Origin: SZUA-545 sp050297855
GTDB lineage: Bacteria; Campylobacterota; Campylobacteria; Campylobacterales; SZUA-545
Direction: 5' to 3'
Length of the DNA stretch: 64,000 nucleotides
Assembly (NCBI GenBank): GCA_050297855.1
Contig: JBNKTC010000022.1
Coordinates: forward strand, 35,414-99,413
Each line of letters opens with the position of its first letter. Position 1 is the stretch's first letter. Made by a program: the position numbers and the translations under genes. Positions 16,802 through 25,971 of this stretch are shown piece after piece. A model generated the notes under the pieces. The model was given only the letters and a program-made list of their open reading frames with translations, was not told the origin of the DNA and made no database searches.

Positions 16802-18516
16802 CGTTTGAGACTATCCAAGAGGCCCTTGAGCGGCAGGGTATTGACCACATCCCGGCACTCCAGCCACCCCCGTCTGGCCTGGCCGATCCCAAAACACATC
16901 AGCTCCAGGTCGGGGATAGAGTGGGCGTCGGTGGAGATCGCCACTTTTACTCCCGCCTCCTTTGCCATCTTGCAGTGGATATCGTTTAGATCCAACCGGT
17001 CGGGCTGGGCATTAAGCTCCAGGATCACACCGTTTTGACGGCATGCACGGATAATCCGCTCCATATCGACCGCATACGGCTCCCGCAATCCCAGCAGGCG
17101 CCCCGTCGGGTGCCCCAGGATCGTACAATAGGGATTTTCCATCGCCCGCAGGATCCGCTCGGTCTGTTTCGGACCGGGCAGATGCATCTTGTAGTGGACG
17201 GAGCAGATCGTAAAATCGAGCGCCGCTAACACCGAATCGGGCAGGTCGAGGGTGCCGTCTTCGAGGATATCGACTTCCGCAGACTTGAGGATACAGATTC
17301 CGTCAAGCTCCTCGTTCAGGCGGTCGATCGTCTCCAGCTGCTCCCGAAGCCGCTTTTCGTCCAGGCCGTGCGCGACCGTCACATGGCGGGAGTGGTCGGT
17401 CACCGCCATGTACTCGTACCCCTTTTCCCTGGCTGCCAGGGCCATATCCCGGATCGTCGCCGCCCCGTCACTGGCCGATGTATGGATATGAAGATCCCCC
17501 CGGATATCCTCCATCCGGACCAGCTGAGGCAACCTGCCTTCCGCAGCCGCGGCGATCTCCCCCCGGTCTTCCCGCAGCTCCGGCTCCACGTACCCCATCC
17601 CCAGGGCATGGTACAGCTCCGCTTCTCCTGCTGTTTCGACCCGTGTGCCATCCGTAAAGAGCCCGTACTCGTTCAGTTTGCATCCTGAGTCCATGGCCCG
17701 GCGCCGCAGTTCCACATTATGCGCTTTCGAACCGGTAAAATGCAAAAGTGCCGAGGCGAAACAGGCGGGCGGTACGACACGCAGGTCCACGCCGATCCCG
17801 CTTTGGAGAATAACGGAACTTCGGGTATCGCCATGCATCACCACCTTTGCCACCCCGTCCATAGCGGTAAAACGTGCCATCAGGTCACACCCACCTTCAC
17901 ATGCCGCGACGATATCGATATCCTTGACCGTCTCCCGCCGCCGCCTTATACTCCCAGCCACCGCTATCGCCGTCACGCCCTGTGATCCCTTCAGGTGATC
18001 CATGACACCTTCGGCCAGTGATTCGGCCATACTCAGCCGGTAGCGCCGTTCCCCGAAACTCGCCTTGTCCAGCTCCTTTTCGACCGCCATGACGGTTTTG
18101 GGCCCGAAGCCGTTTAGATGCTCCACCGACCCGTTCTCCAGGGCATGCTTCAGGTCGGCGATGGAATCGATATGAAGTTTTTCGTGGAGCTGGTGGACCC
18201 GCTTGGGTCCCAGGGAGGGGATAAGCATCAGCCGCTCAAGTTCCGGGGGAACCTCGCTTTTCAGCTCCTCCAGGAACTGCAGCTTTCCGGTCGTGACGAT
18301 CTCGGTGATCTTGGCCGCCAGGTCCTTGCCGATCCCTTCCAGCTTGGTCAGGTCGGACCCTTCCGCTATGAGGCTCTCCATACTCTTGGGGTAACTTAGC
18401 ACCCGTCTCGCTCCGTTTCGGTAAGCCCGTATACGGAAGGGGTTGGCCCCCTGGATATCGAGTAGGTCGGCGATCTCGCCAAAGATCATGGCGACGGTTT
18501 CGTTGGAAACTCTCAT
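16798..18516 (-). CDS. polX: Family X DNA polymerase with PHP domain (PolX)
   Basis: The 572-residue protein has an N-terminal helix-hairpin-helix region (LTKLEGIGKDLAAKI), a second HhH (IPSLGPKRVHQLHEKL), the polymerase X catalytic signature GSIRRRRETVKDIDIV with the DID metal ligands, and a third Asp in GVDLRVV. The C-terminal third (from about residue 340) is a PHP phosphoesterase domain beginning GDLHIHTSASDG, with the later HGLDE, SAEVDI, HPTGR and STDAHS metal-ligand motifs. Bacterial PolX fills gaps in base-excision repair and carries a Mn-dependent 3'-5' exonuclease in the PHP domain. It is divergent from DUF72 with only 23 nt between start codons. Confidence 0.9.
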   Translation of the reverse strand: MRVSNETVAMIFGEIADLLDIQGANPFRIRAYRNGARRVLSYPKSMESLIAEGSDLTKLEGIGKDLAAKITEIVTTGKLQFLEELKSEVPPELERLMLIPSLGPKRVHQLHEKLHIDSIADLKHALENGSVEHLNGFGPKTVMAVEKELDKASFGERRYRLSMAESLAEGVMDHLKGSQGVTAIAVAGSIRRRRETVKDIDIVAACEGGCDLMARFTAMDGVAKVVMHGDTRSSVILQSGIGVDLRVVPPACFASALLHFTGSKAHNVELRRRAMDSGCKLNEYGLFTDGTRVETAGEAELYHALGMGYVEPELREDRGEIAAAAEGRLPQLVRMEDIRGDLHIHTSASDGAATIRDMALAAREKGYEYMAVTDHSRHVTVAHGLDEKRLREQLETIDRLNEELDGICILKSAEVDILEDGTLDLPDSVLAALDFTICSVHYKMHLPGPKQTERILRAMENPYCTILGHPTGRLLGLREPYAVDMERIIRACRQNGVILELNAQPDRLDLNDIHCKMAKEAGVKVAISTDAHSIPDLELMCFGIGQARRGWLECRDVVNTLPLKGLLDSLKR

Positions 18517-18539
18517 CGGACTCCTTGTAGAATGCTCCT

Positions 18540-19283
18540 ATGCAGACCATACAGATCGGAACGTCAGGATTTTATTATGACCACTGGGTCGGCCGCTTCT
18601 ATCCTTCAGAGCTGCCCAAGGCGGAGTGGCTCCCCTACTATGCCGCACGCTTTGCCAGCGTGGAGCTCAATACCACATTCTACCATCTTCCCAGGAAGAA
18701 GTCGCTCCTGCACTGGCTGAAGGCGACACCGGAAGCGTTCTGTTTCTCTTTGAAAGCGCCGCGGACGATCACCCATGCCAGACGGCTTCGCGATGTAGAA
18801 CAGGAGGTGCAGCTTTTTATCCACCTGATCAAACCGCTGAAGACAAGACTCGGGGCGATCCTCTTCCAGCTCCCTCCGTCCCTGGGACTCGACATGCCGC
18901 TGCTGGAACAGTTCCTCTCCACCCTTCCCCGCGGCTACCGCTACGCCCTGGAGTTTCGCCACGACTCCTGGCTGGATGATGCGGTCTTCGGCCTTTTAGA
19001 GCTGCATAACGTGGCGTTTTGTATCGATGACTATGAACAGCGTCAAGCCCCGTTTGTCGCCACGGCCGATTTCGTCTATATCCGCCGCCACGGCGAAAGC
19101 GGCCGGTACCGCGGCAGCTACGACGCTGCCGGCCTCTCCGCCCTGGCCGGGGAGATCACCGCCTTTGCCGGCTCGGGGAAAAAAATCTACTGCTACTTCA
19201 ACAACGACTTCGAAGCGGCCGCGTGCCGTGATGCCAAAGCATTGGAGAAGCTTTTGCAAACACACGCTACAATCACCGGTTAA
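18540..19283 (+). CDS. DUF72 (YecE-like) protein
   Basis: The 247-residue protein begins with the DUF72 hallmark IGTSGFYYDHWVGRFYP and contains VELNTTFYHLPRKKSLLHW, FCFSLKAPRTITHARRL, FRHDSW and the final YCYFNNDFEA. DUF72 proteins adopt a TIM-barrel fold. Their biochemical role remains unclear, although links to nucleic-acid or cluster chemistry have been proposed. It is divergent from polX and followed 22 nt later by a Sel1 gene. Confidence 0.88.
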   Translation: MQTIQIGTSGFYYDHWVGRFYPSELPKAEWLPYYAARFASVELNTTFYHLPRKKSLLHWLKATPEAFCFSLKAPRTITHARRLRDVEQEVQLFIHLIKPLKTRLGAILFQLPPSLGLDMPLLEQFLSTLPRGYRYALEFRHDSWLDDAVFGLLELHNVAFCIDDYEQRQAPFVATADFVYIRRHGESGRYRGSYDAAGLSALAGEITAFAGSGKKIYCYFNNDFEAAACRDAKALEKLLQTHATITG

Positions 19284-19304
19284 TACAGCCCAAAGGATCT
19301 ATCC

Positions 19305-19733
19305 ATGCGACAGCTTCTCATTTTCGCCATTTCCTTTTCCCTGAATGCGACCCTTTTGTGGGGGGATTCCGACACACTCCTTGCAAAAGCCAAAAGCGGC
19401 GACCCCGCAGCCCAGTACGACCTGGCTGTGGAGCAGATGTTCGGCAAAGACGTCACAGACAACGGCATCGAACGTCCGCCGCGGTACGGCGAAGCGGCCA
19501 AATGGCTCACAAAAGCAGCCAAGGCCGGGGATCCCCGTGCCCAGTACCTGCTGGGCAGTCTCTACGAACGCGGACGCGGCGTACGTAAAAATGCTTCCGC
19601 AGCTATGCGCTTGTATAAAGAGGCTATGAAAGGCGGGTACAAAGAAGCCGCCTGCCCCCTCGCCCGTCTTTATGAACAAAGCGACATCCATCCCAAGGAT
19701 CCGGAAATCACCCGGCCGTGCTATATGCAGTAA
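19305..19733 (+). CDS. Secreted Sel1-repeat protein
   Basis: The 142-residue protein has a Sec-type signal peptide (about residues 1-18, cleavage near LLWG) and then Sel1-like alpha/alpha repeats: AAQYDLAVEQMFG, AAKWLTKAAKAGDPRAQYLLGSLYERG (about 60-90) and AMRLYKEAMKGGYKEAACPLARLYE. Cys residues near the end could form a disulphide. Secreted Sel1 proteins are frequent in this phylum (Hcp family) and act as scaffolds, sometimes binding beta-lactams or host factors; no specific role can be given. It converges with the ZIP transporter gene. Confidence 0.8.
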   Translation: MRQLLIFAISFSLNATLLWGDSDTLLAKAKSGDPAAQYDLAVEQMFGKDVTDNGIERPPRYGEAAKWLTKAAKAGDPRAQYLLGSLYERGRGVRKNASAAMRLYKEAMKGGYKEAACPLARLYEQSDIHPKDPEITRPCYMQ

Positions 19734-19739
19734 CTCCCG

Positions 19740-20573
19740 CTATACCATCTTAAAAAGTACCAGGCTCACCGCCATCACCATGATCCCGCCGACGATTCCC
19801 AGGATCGTCGAGTGGGCGTTGCCGTAGACCCGCGCAGCCGGCAGCAGTTCGTCAAACGATATATAGACCATGATCCCCGCCACGATGCCAAAAAGCGCCC
19901 CCATCATGATGCCGTTAAGAAACGATGCCAGCAGAACGAACCCGACCACCGCCCCGAGCGGTTCCGCCAGACCGGAGAAGAAGGAGTACCAGAACGCCTG
20001 GTGCTTGTTTCCCGTCGCGTGGTAGATCGGGAGGGAGACGGCGATCCCTTCAGGGATATTGTGAATGGCGATGGCAAAAGCGATGGCGATCCCGAGTGCC
20101 GGATCGTTCAAGGCGGCAACGAAGGTAGCAAATCCCTCGGGAAAGTTATGGACGGCGATGGCGACGGCCGTGAAAACGCCCGTACGTTTAAGGTTCAGCG
20201 TATGGTCCTCCTCTCCTGCTTTAAGCCCCCTGACCTCCCCCATCGGTTTAAGTTCGTGGGGATTGACGTCATTGGGGATAAAACGGTCGATCAGTGCCGT
20301 CAGCAGCACGCCGCCCAAAAAAGCTGCCAGGGCCAGCAGTTCCGCATGCGGCTCACTTACATAGTGGGCAAACTCGCCACGTGAAAGGTGCAGGATATCC
20401 TCGAAGGAGACGTAGATCATCACCCCGGCGGAGAAACCCAGTCCTATGGAGAGGGGGATCGTACTCTTTTTTTTCAGGACAAAAGCCATCAACGCCCCGA
20501 TACCCGTTGAAAGTCCGGCCAGAACAGTCAGTAAAAATGCGATGCCGATAATATCCCACGAATACCCGCCCAT
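19740..20573 (-). CDS. zupT: ZIP-family metal transporter (ZupT-like)
   Basis: The 277-residue inner-membrane protein has the two ZIP metal-site helices HNFPEGFATF and HNIPEGIAVSLP in about eight TM segments, with the earlier SAGVMIYVSFEDI. ZupT-like ZIPs import Zn(II), Fe(II) and other divalent metals by facilitated diffusion. The ATG at 20573 is chosen because AAGGAG lies directly upstream. An in-frame ATG at 20684 would add 37 residues without membrane or family character. It offers a low-affinity route beside the ZnuABC system in this window. Confidence 0.88.
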   Translation of the reverse strand: MGGYSWDIIGIAFLLTVLAGLSTGIGALMAFVLKKKSTIPLSIGLGFSAGVMIYVSFEDILHLSRGEFAHYVSEPHAELLALAAFLGGVLLTALIDRFIPNDVNPHELKPMGEVRGLKAGEEDHTLNLKRTGVFTAVAIAVHNFPEGFATFVAALNDPALGIAIAFAIAIHNIPEGIAVSLPIYHATGNKHQAFWYSFFSGLAEPLGAVVGFVLLASFLNGIMMGALFGIVAGIMVYISFDELLPAARVYGNAHSTILGIVGGIMVMAVSLVLFKMV

Positions 20574-20760
20574 GCCATCTCCTTGAATTCTATAATACGT
20601 ACTATAACCTCTTTTGAAAGAAAAAGGGAAACGGGGCAATCTACATAAGAAAAAAGAATATCTAATAAATATTGCATATATCAAATTTATTTATATTTTT
20701 TCATGTTTTTTTCACACAGTCTTAATAAGATAAATCATATCAAAATTCTAAGGAGTATTT

Positions 20761-21957
20761 ATGCAAAAAAGAGAGATTTTGTCCTTTTTGCTTGGTTCGG
20801 CCCTGGCCGTTTCACTATTGACAGGATGTCAGTCCGATGATAACAATGACGATTCGGTCGAGACCGTATCCCCCTATGAACGTGTAGCGGAGATCTCCGG
20901 CGACTGGGCAACAGACGTCCCGGCTATCGCGGCGGCAATCGCCAATTATGTGGACCAGACAGAAGAGAATACGACGCTGGGCTATCCGACAAACTGGATC
21001 GTCGGTGGTGACCTGAATGCTACAGGTGAATCGGGTATCGAAGCCGTGGACAGAATGCTGGGGATCCCCAAGATCTATGACGGTGTCACCAACAAGATCA
21101 AGGTGATCGAACTGTGTAACAAGGCCTATGCGACCCAGGCGACCGGTACGGGACGCTTCCACGGTCCGGCGCTTCCCTGTGAAGTAGCTGTCCATAGTGA
21201 CGGGACAAAGGTCTATGTCGATATCCTCAACCCTGAGGCGATCTTCACCCTCTTTTTTGCGGACCTGAGCGACGAGGAGAAAACCAGTCTTAAAACGGTA
21301 GCCGAAACGGTCAAGACCGAGATCAAAGGGATGATCACCGCAGCACTGGAGAGCACGGCCTACTCCTTTAACTCCCTCTCTACGGCCATGGGGCCTTCCT
21401 TTAAAACGACAGGGGACCTGGGCGGGGCAGCCTATATCGATCCGTATATCGTATATAACTACACCGATCCGGCCGTAACGACCTTTACGAATACGGATGC
21501 CAAAAACCTTGCCATTAAGATCATCGAGATGCTCGGCGACGACGCGACACCTTCCCAGGTCGACGGGATCTCTTCGGGATCAAGCTGGCGTTCGGCCAGA
21601 CCCTACCCGCTTCCGATCCCCAATGTTCAGATCGTAGAGGCGTGCTCCCCTACCTACGCCAAAAAGGCAACGGCACTGGGCGCCCAGTATGCAACGGCTC
21701 TTCCTTGTGAGATCGGGGTCATGGTGGATGAAGACAACGCCAGTGTGTTGAAGGTCTCCTTCCTCAACCCGACCTTTATGTTCAACATCATGTTCGCCGA
21801 TGCTTTCAGCTCGATCAGTGAAAGTGACCGGCTGGAATACAGCACCCTGCCCGACGTCGTCTTCTCCGACCTGCGTCTTATCGTCCAGGCGGCCATCGAC
21901 GACATCGCGACCAATGCGGTCAACGGCTCGACCTACGACCTCTCTATCTCCAAATAA
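20761..21957 (+). CDS. Lipoprotein with two DUF302 domains
   Basis: The 398-residue protein has a lipoprotein signal ending LLTGC (Cys21), an acidic Asn/Asp linker and two homologous halves. Each half carries a DUF302-like core: VIELCNKAYATQA...ALPCEVAVHSDGTKVYVDILNPEAIFTLFF and IVEACSPTYAKKA...ALPCEIGVMVDEDNASVLKVSFLNPTFMFNIMF. Each core keeps one Cys before YA and one in LPCE, perhaps a disulphide. DUF302 proteins are common in sulfur- and thiosulfate-using bacteria, with unknown function. An own promoter is likely in the AT-rich 20600-20760 region. It stands alone between the ZIP gene and acs. Confidence 0.75.
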   Translation: MQKREILSFLLGSALAVSLLTGCQSDDNNDDSVETVSPYERVAEISGDWATDVPAIAAAIANYVDQTEENTTLGYPTNWIVGGDLNATGESGIEAVDRMLGIPKIYDGVTNKIKVIELCNKAYATQATGTGRFHGPALPCEVAVHSDGTKVYVDILNPEAIFTLFFADLSDEEKTSLKTVAETVKTEIKGMITAALESTAYSFNSLSTAMGPSFKTTGDLGGAAYIDPYIVYNYTDPAVTTFTNTDAKNLAIKIIEMLGDDATPSQVDGISSGSSWRSARPYPLPIPNVQIVEACSPTYAKKATALGAQYATALPCEIGVMVDEDNASVLKVSFLNPTFMFNIMFADAFSSISESDRLEYSTLPDVVFSDLRLIVQAAIDDIATNAVNGSTYDLSISK

Positions 21958-21964
21958 AACACCG

Positions 21965-21988
21965 CTTCCGGAACACCGTTTCCGGAGG
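21965..21988 (+). terminator. Hairpin after DUF302 lipoprotein gene
   Basis: A 9-bp stem containing TCCGGAA and TTCCGGA with a 6-nt loop lies 8 nt after the stop. The T-rich tract TTTTTTTT starts about 24 nt downstream rather than directly, so intrinsic termination is plausible but not certain. Confidence 0.45.
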
Positions 21989-22052
21989 CCCTGACTGTTT
22001 ACTTTCTACACATTTTTTTTCCTGTTTTTTTTTAAAACAGTTAAAACCTGCC

Positions 22053-22087
22053 AATGCTATGCTAATGCTACGTTACTTATGTAATAT
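22053..22087 (+). promoter_or_regulatory. Tandem 11-bp operator plus -10 upstream of acs
   Basis: AATGCTATGCT (22053-22063) and AATGCTACGTT (22064-22074) repeat with an 11-bp period. The second copy differs from the porin-actP repeat only at its first base. TAATAT at 22082-22087 is a -10 candidate, placed exactly 7 nt after the repeat, as at the porin promoter. The acs ATG follows 60 nt after the repeat. This looks like a shared activator site for acetate genes. Confidence 0.65.
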
Positions 22088-22133
22088 TTGGTAACCATCA
22101 ATAAAATTATGAACAAGTAAGTGGGAGCAATCT

Positions 22134-24089
22134 ATGGAAGAAAAACTTTTGTTCGAACCTCCTGTCGAACTGAGCAAAAACGCTAGAATCAAGAACATGT
22201 GTGAATACAAGGCACTCTGCAAAGAGGCCGAAGAAGACTATGAAGGTTTCTGGGGCCGGTATGCCAACGAGAAGATCGATTGGTTCGAACCGTATACGAA
22301 GGTACTGGACGAGAGCAACATGCCCTTTGTCAAATGGTTTGAAGGCGGTAAGCTGAACGTCGCACACCAGTGCATCGACCGTCACCTCGACTCACGTAAA
22401 AACAAAGCGGCCATCATCTTCGAAGGGGACCGCGGCGACAAGCAGATCGTCACCTACCTCGAACTCTACTACAACGTCAACCGCATGGCGAACCTGCTGA
22501 AAAACGAGTTCGGCATCAAAAAGGGCGACCGTGTCGTCATCTATATGCCGATGATCCTGGAAGCGGCCTATGCGATGCTGGCGTGTACCCGTATCGGGGC
22601 GATCCACTCCATCGTCTTCGGCGGCTTCTCCGCCGAAGCGCTTCGCGACCGTATCATCGATGCGGAAGCCAAGCTGGTCATCACGGCCGACGGCGCCTAT
22701 CGTAAAGACAAACCGTATATGCTGAAACCTGTCGTAGACCAAGCCCTGGAAGAGGGATGCGAATGCGTCGAGAAAGTCCTCGTTGTCGAGCGTAACGGTG
22801 AAGACGTCGAATGGAAAGCGGGCCGTGACTACGCCTACGCCGAGCTGATCGCAAACCAGTCCCCGGTATGCGAATCCGAGCCGATGGATTCCGAAGATCC
22901 GATGTTCCTGCTCTACACATCCGGCTCCACCGGAAAACCCAAAGGGGTCCAGCACAATACGGCCGGGTATATCCTCTGGGCGCAGATGACAATGGAGTGG
23001 GTCTTCGATGTTAAAGAGAACGACACGTACTGGTGTACGGCGGACATCGGCTGGATCACCGGCCACACCTATATCGTCTACGGACCGCTTGCCATGGGTG
23101 CGACGACCATCATGTTTGAAGGGGTCCCGACCTATCCGGATGCCGGGCGTCCCTGGAAGATGGTCGAGGAGTACAAGATCAACCAGTTCTACACGGCACC
23201 GACGGCGATCCGTGTCCTCCACAAAACGGGAGCCGAAGAGCCTAAAAAATATGACCTTTCCAGCCTGAAGGTCCTGGGTACTGTCGGCGAACCGATCGAC
23301 CCGCCCGCATGGAAATGGTACTACGAGGAGATCGGCGGCGGCAAATGTGCCATCGTCGATACCTACTGGCAGACAGAGACGGGCGGCCACATGGTCACAC
23401 CGCTTCCCGGCGCCACACCGATCAAACCGGCTTGCGCGACCCTGCCGCTGCCCGGTATCATGGGTGAGATCCTCGATCCTGCGACAGGCGAGAGAGTCGA
23501 ACCGGGTGAAGGCGGATACATGTGTGTTACTCGCCCTTGGCCTTCCATGATCCGCAACGTATGGGGCGATCCGGAGCGTTTCAAAAAATCCTACTTCGGT
23601 GATGTCAAAAAAGACGGCAAACCGGTCTACTTCACCGGTGACGGTGCGGTCTACGATGAAAACGGCTACATTACGATCACGGGTCGTACGGATGACGTCA
23701 TCAACGTCTCAGGCCACCGTATGGGTACGGCGGAAGTCGAAGCGGCGTGCAAGAAACACCCCAACGTCGCGGAAGTCGCCGTCGTCGGCCGACCGCATGA
23801 CATCAAAGGCGAAAGCATCTTCGCCTACATCGTCCTCAAAGGGGAAGATACCCTGGGCGAAGAGATGAGCATGGTCAAAGAGATCAACGACGTCATCAAA
23901 AAAGAGATCGGGAATATCGCCGTCTGCGACGATATCAAATTCGTCCCCGGCCTTCCAAAGACACGGTCAGGAAAGATCATGCGACGGATCCTCCGGTCCA
24001 TCGCAAAGGGCGAAGCGATCACCCAGGACACCTCCACACTGGAAGATCCGAGCGTCGTCCAAAAAATCCAGACCTGCGTTCTGGGCTAG
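22134..24089 (+). CDS. acs: Acetyl-CoA synthetase
   Basis: The 651-residue AMP-forming enzyme makes acetyl-CoA from acetate, ATP and CoA through acetyl-AMP. Family motifs are clear: the P-loop-like YTSGSTGKPKGVQH (about residue 260), ADIGWITGHTYIVYGPL, DTYWQTETGGHMVTP, the hinge TGRTDDVINVSGHRMGTAE and the C-terminal PKTRSGKIMRR with the regulatory acetylation Lys (about 610). Length is normal. It works downstream of the porin-DUF485-ActP uptake system and shares an operator-like repeat with it. In bacteria fixing carbon by the reductive TCA cycle it would also allow mixotrophic acetate use. Confidence 0.95.
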   Translation: MEEKLLFEPPVELSKNARIKNMCEYKALCKEAEEDYEGFWGRYANEKIDWFEPYTKVLDESNMPFVKWFEGGKLNVAHQCIDRHLDSRKNKAAIIFEGDRGDKQIVTYLELYYNVNRMANLLKNEFGIKKGDRVVIYMPMILEAAYAMLACTRIGAIHSIVFGGFSAEALRDRIIDAEAKLVITADGAYRKDKPYMLKPVVDQALEEGCECVEKVLVVERNGEDVEWKAGRDYAYAELIANQSPVCESEPMDSEDPMFLLYTSGSTGKPKGVQHNTAGYILWAQMTMEWVFDVKENDTYWCTADIGWITGHTYIVYGPLAMGATTIMFEGVPTYPDAGRPWKMVEEYKINQFYTAPTAIRVLHKTGAEEPKKYDLSSLKVLGTVGEPIDPPAWKWYYEEIGGGKCAIVDTYWQTETGGHMVTPLPGATPIKPACATLPLPGIMGEILDPATGERVEPGEGGYMCVTRPWPSMIRNVWGDPERFKKSYFGDVKKDGKPVYFTGDGAVYDENGYITITGRTDDVINVSGHRMGTAEVEAACKKHPNVAEVAVVGRPHDIKGESIFAYIVLKGEDTLGEEMSMVKEINDVIKKEIGNIAVCDDIKFVPGLPKTRSGKIMRRILRSIAKGEAITQDTSTLEDPSVVQKIQTCVLG

Positions 24090-24141
24090 CCCCCTCCCCG
24101 GCTCCGGCCGGGAACTATTCCTCCTAGAAAAGTAGTCGCTA

Positions 24142-25971
24142 ATGGAAACGCTTGACTTTAAAAGTTTTCTCTCCGAACTTCATCCCTTTGACACCCTCTC
24201 AGGCAAAGAGTTCAAACGCCTCATAAATTCCGTTGACATCCTCTATTTCCAGGAAAACGAGACCATTATTGAAGCTCAGAACAGCAGTCCCTACTACTAT
24301 ATTATCGCCAAAGGAACGGTACTTGAAAAACGCGGGGAAGAGCTGGTCACACGATATTTTTCCAAAGACTCCTTCGATGCACCGACGCTGATCGAAGGCA
24401 CCTCCAAAAACAGTTTTGAAGCAGCAGAAGAGTCGATCCTTTTTGCACTCAAACGGGAACTGTTTCTGGAGCTGCTGAAGACCAACCCGGCCTTTGAGAG
24501 CTACTACCTCCACGACATCGACGCGAAACTCAAATCCCTCGTTAATAAAAACAGCTCCCGGGAAGTCTCCTCCTTTTTGATCCGACGCGTCAGCGAAAGC
24601 TTCCTGCACGAGATCGTCAGCGTGGATGCCGCAACCCCGATCATAAAAGCCGTCGCCGTGATGAACGATCAGAACCTCGATGCCCTGATCGTCGATTTCG
24701 AAGGCGGTAAACGCGGGATCGTTACGGATAAAGACCTCCGCCGCAAGGTACTGGTTACGGACAGACCCCTCAGCGACCCCATCGGCGATATCGCGACGCG
24801 CAAGCTGATCACGATCGAACAGGACGACTTCCTCTTTAACGCCCTGCTGCTCATGACCGAGCACTCCGTCAAACGGGTGGCCGTTACGGACAAAGGGCAG
24901 CTCTGCGGTATCCTGGAACAGGTCGATATCATCAGTCTCTTCTCCCACCGCTCCACCCTGATCACCATGCGGATCGAAAAGGCCAAGACACTCGAAGAAC
25001 TGGCCGCCTGTTCGGGGGATATGATCTATGTGATCCGTTCGCTCATGGACAAGGGAGTCAAGGTACGCCATATCACCAAACTCCTGGGCGAGCTCAACCA
25101 CAAACTCTTCGCCAAGACCTTCGAGCTGGTCGCCCCTCCCGAGATCGCCGAAAACAGCTGCCTTATCGTCATGGGCAGTGAAGGGCGAAAAGAGCAGGTC
25201 CTCAAGACCGACCAGGACAACGCCCTGATCCTTCGCGACGGGTTCGAACACCCGGACCTGGAAGCGGTCACCGACCGTTTTACCCGGGCCCTCCTGGATT
25301 TCGGCTATCCCGAATGCCCCGGGAAGATCATGGTAAACAATCCGGCATGGTGCCGCAGCCTGAGTGCGTTTAAAGAGACACTTTTTAGTTGGTGCCACGA
25401 TTACAGTGAAGCGAACCTCATGAAGCTGGCGATCTTCGTCGATGCCGCCTACGTGGCGGGGGATGCCGCCCTCCTGGAAGAGCTTAAAGAGACGCTCTTT
25501 ACCCATATTAAAAACGACCAGGCCTTCTTCTCCAACTTTGCCAAACCGGTCCTGATGTTCGAAACGCCCCTCTCCTTCCTCTCCAACTTCGTCACTGAAA
25601 AAGAGGGCCACAAGGGGGAACTGGACCTGAAAAAAGGGGCGATCTTCCCCCTGGTACACGGTATCCGGGCACTGGCTGTTGAAAAGGGGATCGAAGCCGC
25701 CAGCACCGTAGAGCGGATCAAGGCGCTGAACAACATGGGACTGATCAACAGGGAGTTCGCAGGAGAACTGATCGAGTCCTTTAACTTCCTCCTCACACTC
25801 AGAGTCAATTTCCAGCTTGACAAGCAGGACCAGAACCGCCCCGTCGACAACTACATCAAACCCGAAAAACTGAACAAGCTCGACCGTGACCTGTTGCGGG
25901 ACGTGCTGAAAGTGGTGGGGAATTTCAAGAAGTTTATCAGCCACCATTTCAGGCTGGGACACGTTGTTTAA
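24142..25971 (+). CDS. cNMP/CBS/DUF294 nucleotidyltransferase-like signalling protein
   Basis: The 609-residue soluble protein has a cyclic-nucleotide-binding-like domain (about residues 8-125), two CBS domains (about 150-280), a nucleotidyltransferase-like DUF294 domain with GSEGRKEQVLKTDQDNAL (about 345-362, a GS...DxD pattern) and the DUF294 C-terminal domain. This architecture resembles regulatory uridylyltransferases of the GlnD type. Genes of this type sit beside acs/actP and a DnaQ-like exonuclease in many proteobacteria, as here, so it may sense energy charge or a nucleotide in acetate metabolism. Target and ligand are unknown. It starts 52 nt after acs. Confidence 0.85.
   Translation: METLDFKSFLSELHPFDTLSGKEFKRLINSVDILYFQENETIIEAQNSSPYYYIIAKGTVLEKRGEELVTRYFSKDSFDAPTLIEGTSKNSFEAAEESILFALKRELFLELLKTNPAFESYYLHDIDAKLKSLVNKNSSREVSSFLIRRVSESFLHEIVSVDAATPIIKAVAVMNDQNLDALIVDFEGGKRGIVTDKDLRRKVLVTDRPLSDPIGDIATRKLITIEQDDFLFNALLLMTEHSVKRVAVTDKGQLCGILEQVDIISLFSHRSTLITMRIEKAKTLEELAACSGDMIYVIRSLMDKGVKVRHITKLLGELNHKLFAKTFELVAPPEIAENSCLIVMGSEGRKEQVLKTDQDNALILRDGFEHPDLEAVTDRFTRALLDFGYPECPGKIMVNNPAWCRSLSAFKETLFSWCHDYSEANLMKLAIFVDAAYVAGDAALLEELKETLFTHIKNDQAFFSNFAKPVLMFETPLSFLSNFVTEKEGHKGELDLKKGAIFPLVHGIRALAVEKGIEAASTVERIKALNNMGLINREFAGELIESFNFLLTLRVNFQLDKQDQNRPVDNYIKPEKLNKLDRDLLRDVLKVVGNFKKFISHHFRLGHVV

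Noticed and set aside
24090..24141. GC-rich inverted repeat CCCGGC/GCCGGG after acs as a terminator
   Set aside because: The stem is short and no U tract follows; the gap to the DUF294 gene is only 52 nt, so cotranscription is more likely.
24199..25962. A 587-codon minus-strand open frame opposite the DUF294 gene
   Set aside because: Same reason: mirror frame of a well-supported gene, low-complexity composition, no start context.
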